From Heliomarina sp018223035 (GTDB lineage Bacteria > Pseudomonadota > Alphaproteobacteria > Rhodobacterales > Rhodobacteraceae), in NCBI GenBank assembly GCA_018223035.1, contig JAAEZD010000025.1:4703-68702 (forward strand): a DNA stretch of 64,000 nt. The letters are read 5' to 3'. Every line of letters starts with the position of its first letter. Within the stretch, counting starts at the first letter, position 1. The position numbers and the translations under genes are program-made. The notes under the pieces are model-generated. The model was given only the letters and a program-made list of their open reading frames with translations, made no database searches and was not told the origin of the DNA. This document shows positions 61,480 through 64,000 of the stretch, one piece after another.

Positions 61480-62247
61480 TCAGAAATTGTCTTTCCGGGT
61501 TCGAATTTCAGCGAAAACAGTCTCGGGTTCTGCGCCTTCGAGGCCCAGTTGGCGAGCGACATCCGCATTGCCTGCGCGCAGAAACGGATTTGTTGCCAAT
61601 TCGAGAGAAAGAAGTGACGGGACAGTTGGTTCATTGCGCGATCTTGCTTCGGCGATCGCGGCCATACGAGATTTAAGATCAGGATTGTCCGGTTCAATGG
61701 TCTTGGCGAATTTTCCGTTGGCCGCGGTATATTCATGGCCAGAGTAGACCACCGTTTCCGGGGGAAGTGCCGCCAGTTTGGACAGGGAATGCCACATCTG
61801 CGGCATCGTTCCCTCGAACACCCGGCCGCATCCCAGCGCCATAAGGCTGTCTGCCGTGAATACTGCGTCGCTCTGGGGGAAGTAAAAGGCAACGTGGCCG
61901 ACCGTGTGACCGGAGACATCCATGACGTATCCGGTTTCTCCAGCGACCTCGATTTTATCTTCGTCTTCAACCTGTTTGTCGAGCGGAGGCAGGCGATGAG
62001 CGTCGGCTGCGGCGCCAATGACCTGCGCATCGTGTTCGGCCAGTAGACCGGGCAGGCCTTCGACATGATCCGGATGGTGGTGGGTCAGCAGGATCGTACC
62101 CAGTGACCAGCCCTTTTCCTTCAGTACGGCAAGGATCGGTTCAGCCTCGGGCGCGTCCACAAGGAATGTTTCGCCTGTCTCTGCGTTATGTGCGAGAAAA
62201 GCGTAATTATCGGTTCGACATGGGATGGTGAGGATGTCAAGAGGCAT
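61480..62247 (-). CDS. gloB: Hydroxyacylglutathione hydrolase (glyoxalase II)
   Basis: A 255-residue metallo-beta-lactamase-fold thioesterase that hydrolyses S-lactoylglutathione. The binuclear metal motif THHHPDH is at residues 55-61; later ligands are in SGHTVGHVAF and FTADSL. GGAGGG precedes ATG 62247; an ATG five codons upstream is possible but lies on the ribosome binding site. It is divergent from the methyltransferase gene. Confidence 0.95.
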   Translation of the reverse strand: MPLDILTIPCRTDNYAFLAHNAETGETFLVDAPEAEPILAVLKEKGWSLGTILLTHHHPDHVEGLPGLLAEHDAQVIGAAADAHRLPPLDKQVEDEDKIEVAGETGYVMDVSGHTVGHVAFYFPQSDAVFTADSLMALGCGRVFEGTMPQMWHSLSKLAALPPETVVYSGHEYTAANGKFAKTIEPDNPDLKSRMAAIAEARSRNEPTVPSLLSLELATNPFLRAGNADVARQLGLEGAEPETVFAEIRTRKDNF

Positions 62248-62320
62248 GGCGTGTCCCTCCATTTCATTGTTACACTACGCTGATTGTAATTCAGATTGAC
62301 CGATTGGACAGGCGACTACA

Positions 62321-63061
62321 ATGCATCTGGATGTCCAGGACCTTCGGAATTTTTACTATCGCAGTACGCTTGGGCGCGCGGCGCAGGCTTCGATACGCAA
62401 CCAGCTATGTGCACTCTGGCCTGAGGCAAAAGGGCAGACCGTCGCCGGCTTTGGATTTGCTCTGCCGCTGTTACGGCCATATCTGGCGGATGCACGCCGG
62501 GTCGTCGCGTTGATGCCGGCACCGCAGGGCGTCATGCCGTGGCCCGCCAATATGCCCAACGTGGCTGTGCTGAGCGAAGAAACCCTCTGGCCATTGGAAA
62601 CCGGGCGGGTTGATCGCCTCGTGGTGATGCACGGCTTGGAAACTTCCGAGCGTCCCTCAGCCTTGCTTCAGGAATGCTGGCGCGTCCTTGGTCCCGGAGG
62701 CAAGGCCATTTTTATTGTGCCGAACCGGGCTGGATTATGGTCACGCTCTGACAGAACGCCGTTCGGATACGGGCGTCCCTACACGCTGGGGCAGCTTGAA
62801 AGCCAGTTGGAGCAGCATGATTTCCTGCCCGAACGGCACAGCGCGGCGCTTTACCAGCTGCCATCGACTCGTCGGTTCTGGTTGAAGTCCGCGCCGTTGT
62901 TCGAAAAGGTCGGCGCACGGATGCCCACCGTCATGGCTGGAGGGGCCTTTCTCGTCGAGGTCAGCAAACGGGTCGCGCCGCCAAGCGGAACGGTAACAAA
63001 GGAATGGTCGCGCAACCCGATACCGGCACTCAGCCCCAAGCCGGAAACATCGCCGGTTTAA
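62321..63061 (+). CDS. Class I SAM-dependent methyltransferase-like protein
   Basis: A 246-residue Rossmann-type methyltransferase. The SAM loop is degenerate (VAGFGFALPLLRPYL), and the acidic residue ending strand 2 is replaced by ALMPAP; motif ECWRVLGPGGKAIFIVPNRAG is typical for the strand-4 region. The pairing with divergent gloB is common in Rhodobacteraceae. Activity and substrate are unknown. Confidence 0.82.
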   Translation: MHLDVQDLRNFYYRSTLGRAAQASIRNQLCALWPEAKGQTVAGFGFALPLLRPYLADARRVVALMPAPQGVMPWPANMPNVAVLSEETLWPLETGRVDRLVVMHGLETSERPSALLQECWRVLGPGGKAIFIVPNRAGLWSRSDRTPFGYGRPYTLGQLESQLEQHDFLPERHSAALYQLPSTRRFWLKSAPLFEKVGARMPTVMAGGAFLVEVSKRVAPPSGTVTKEWSRNPIPALSPKPETSPV

Positions 63062-63389
63062 GCTGAAACTGGCAAGCAGCGGCAAAGCCCGACAAGCGTC
63101 GAAAAAGACCCAAAACGGTTGCGCCTTTCAGACAGGAATCGCACCTGATCACGAAAATTCTGGCTTTTTTGTAACATCCATAATGCCTTAATCGCAGGCG
63201 ATTTGGTTAAGTCCTTAAAAACAAAAGATTAACGTTCATGTGCATCATCACGATACTGTATTGCGGGCGAAAGACCGCTCTGTTACATCCACGCTGATTT
63301 CGATGCCCCGCGCTTTCACGGGGCTTTCTAACGCGCCCGGAGGTCGCCATGCTGGCAGCCAATCGGGTCTTAATATCGGAAGGGTGGAC
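63062..63389 (+). promoter_or_regulatory. Leader/promoter region of the atp operon
   Basis: 328 bases ahead of atpH. It contains an A+T-rich tract with TTAAG and TTAAC around 63200-63235, a hairpin GCCCCG (63305-63310)/CGGGGC (63319-63324) followed by TTTCT, and a strong GGAGG (63340-63344 region) that does not serve atpH but the small frame at 63349. Confidence 0.5.
63305..63324 (+). terminator. Attenuator-like hairpin in the atp leader
   Basis: A 6-bp perfect GC stem with an 8-base loop, followed by TTTCT, lies 66 bases before the atpH start. In a leader it might act as a weak attenuator or an mRNA-stabilising stem. Confidence 0.4.
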
Positions 63390-63423
63390 GTGTCCGAACC
63401 AGCTTCGATTTCCACTGGTATAG
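63349..63423 (+). CDS. Possible 24-codon upstream ORF overlapping atpH
   Basis: ATG 63349 follows GGAGG five bases upstream, a stronger site than that of atpH. The frame (MLAANRVLISEGWTCPNQLR...) ends at TAG 63421, 34 bases inside atpH in another frame. It may control translation of atpH or simply reflect a chance start. Confidence 0.35.
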   Translation: MLAANRVLISEGWTCPNQLRFPLV

Positions 63424-63950
63424 CTGAACGCTATGCCACAGCGATTTTTGAGATCGCGCAAGAGAACGGTAACCTTGATGGGCTCGAGACGAGCGTCGGC
63501 GATCTGAGCGCCGCTCTGAACGACAGCGCGGATCTGAGCGCCATGATCAAGTCACCATTGATTTCCCGCGGCGAACAGCGCAACGCGATCAGTGCACTGG
63601 CCAAGAAAATGGACCTCGCTCCGGTTCTTCAGAACGCGCTGGCCCTGATGGCGGACAAACGCCGTCTCTTCGTTGTGCCTCAGCTTCTGTCCGTGCTGCG
63701 CGAACAGCTTGCCGATCAACGCGGCGAGGTTGTCGCAGAGGTGACCAGCGCCAAGGCTCTGACCAAGGAACAGACCGAAAAATTGTCGAAATCGCTCAGT
63801 GCGAATGTCGGCAAGACCGTTACTATCAATGCGACCGTCGATGAAAGCCTCATCGGTGGTCTGATCGTTAAAGTGGGTTCGAAGATGATCGATACGTCGA
63901 TCCGCTCGAAGCTCAACTCCCTCCAGAATTCAATGAAAGAGGTCGGATAA
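63390..63950 (+). CDS. atpH: F1Fo ATP synthase delta subunit
   Basis: A 186-residue stator protein linking F1 to the b subunits. The start is GTG at 63390 (VSEPASISTGIAERYATAIFEIAQE), with GGAAGGG upstream. The C-terminal VDESLIGGLIVKVGSKMIDTSIRSKLNSLQ is the family hallmark. It is the first gene of the F1 operon; atpA begins directly after its stop. Confidence 0.97.
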   Translation: MSEPASISTGIAERYATAIFEIAQENGNLDGLETSVGDLSAALNDSADLSAMIKSPLISRGEQRNAISALAKKMDLAPVLQNALALMADKRRLFVVPQLLSVLREQLADQRGEVVAEVTSAKALTKEQTEKLSKSLSANVGKTVTINATVDESLIGGLIVKVGSKMIDTSIRSKLNSLQNSMKEVG

Positions 63951-64000
63951 ATGGGTATCCAAGCAGCAGAGATTTCTGCGATCCTGAAGGACCAGATCAA
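63951..64000 (+). CDS. atpA: F1Fo ATP synthase alpha subunit (5' end only)
   Basis: ATG directly follows the atpH stop; GAGGT lies upstream inside atpH. The 16 complete codons (MGIQAAEISAILKDQI) match the normal AtpA N-terminus. The rest is outside the window. Confidence 0.95.
   Translation, partial: MGIQAAEISAILKDQI

Noticed and set aside
63200..63235. CtrA binding site (TTAA-n7-TTAA)
   Set aside because: The TTAA elements are spaced by 4 and 10 bases, not 7.

Overview
The window is a 64 kb piece of an alphaproteobacterial chromosome, most likely from the Rhodobacteraceae (Roseobacter group). This rests on gene order and family content: a murA-DUF2948-hisD-UPF0262 block feeding into infA-maf-RNase E/G-yacG, a DUF6280-type protein next to efp, a hisC-tyrA-extensin operon, and an atpH with a GTG start. 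Coding density is high, many neighbours overlap by ATGA, GTGA or TAATG, and four tRNA genes are present (Phe-GAA, Thr-GGT, Cys-GCA, Leu-TAA). I saw no CRISPR array, rRNA, insertion sequence or intact integrase.

Layout. (1) 1-4759: detoxification/efflux block. A TetR regulator and a hotdog thioesterase face an Old Yellow Enzyme-type reductase, an NAD(P)-binding reductase and an MFS exporter. (2) 4760-7770: accessory region beside tRNA-Phe. It holds four tightly coupled genes that I cannot assign, a 16-codon minicistron, several strong hairpins and an AlpA-type regulator; it looks like a remnant or small integrative island and is the best candidate here for something undescribed. (3) 7771-16440: tRNA-Phe and the conserved minus-strand cluster yacG, RNase E/G, maf, infA, (amidohydrolase, GNAT, NTF2-like), LMW phosphatase, UPF0262, hisD, DUF2948, murA, plus a 56-codon gene ahead of murA. 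(4) 16525-23521: tRNA-Thr, tRNA-Cys, an isoaspartyl methyltransferase-like protein, TolC, a PopZ-like polar scaffold candidate, cobQ, DUF6280 and efp. (5) 23559-35452: two small secreted proteins, ygfZ, a glycosyltransferase, an MsbA-type ABC exporter, serine-glyoxylate aminotransferase, a 59-residue membrane protein, a HisC-like aminotransferase, DUF454, an enoyl-CoA hydratase and valS. (6) 35613-46555: ZntB/CorA transporter, a PhnZ-like HD protein, an orphan CoxL-type molybdoprotein, a DUF2235 hydrolase, a thioesterase, divergent metF and MetR-like regulator, a PanE-like reductase, a CurA-like reductase, an inositol monophosphatase and a GFA protein. (7) 46552-58858: rhomboid protease, tRNA-Leu, LpxR-like lipid A deacylase, a free-standing Hint-domain protein, rpsD, an EEP nuclease/phosphatase, hisC-tyrA-extensin, ChaC and an ExbB/OmpA ion-driven pair. 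(8) 58985-64000: clpA, gloB, a methyltransferase and the start of the atp operon (atpH, 5' end of atpA) with an unusual leader.

Most of the window is housekeeping (translation, cell wall, histidine and tyrosine synthesis, C1/methionine metabolism, envelope energetics, proteolysis). The parts that ordinary annotation explains least are the 4760-7770 island, the atp leader with a hairpin and an out-of-frame small ORF, the orphan CoxL followed by an overlapping DUF2235 gene, the Hint protein, and the ExbB/OmpA pair whose partner carries a very long periplasmic coiled coil.
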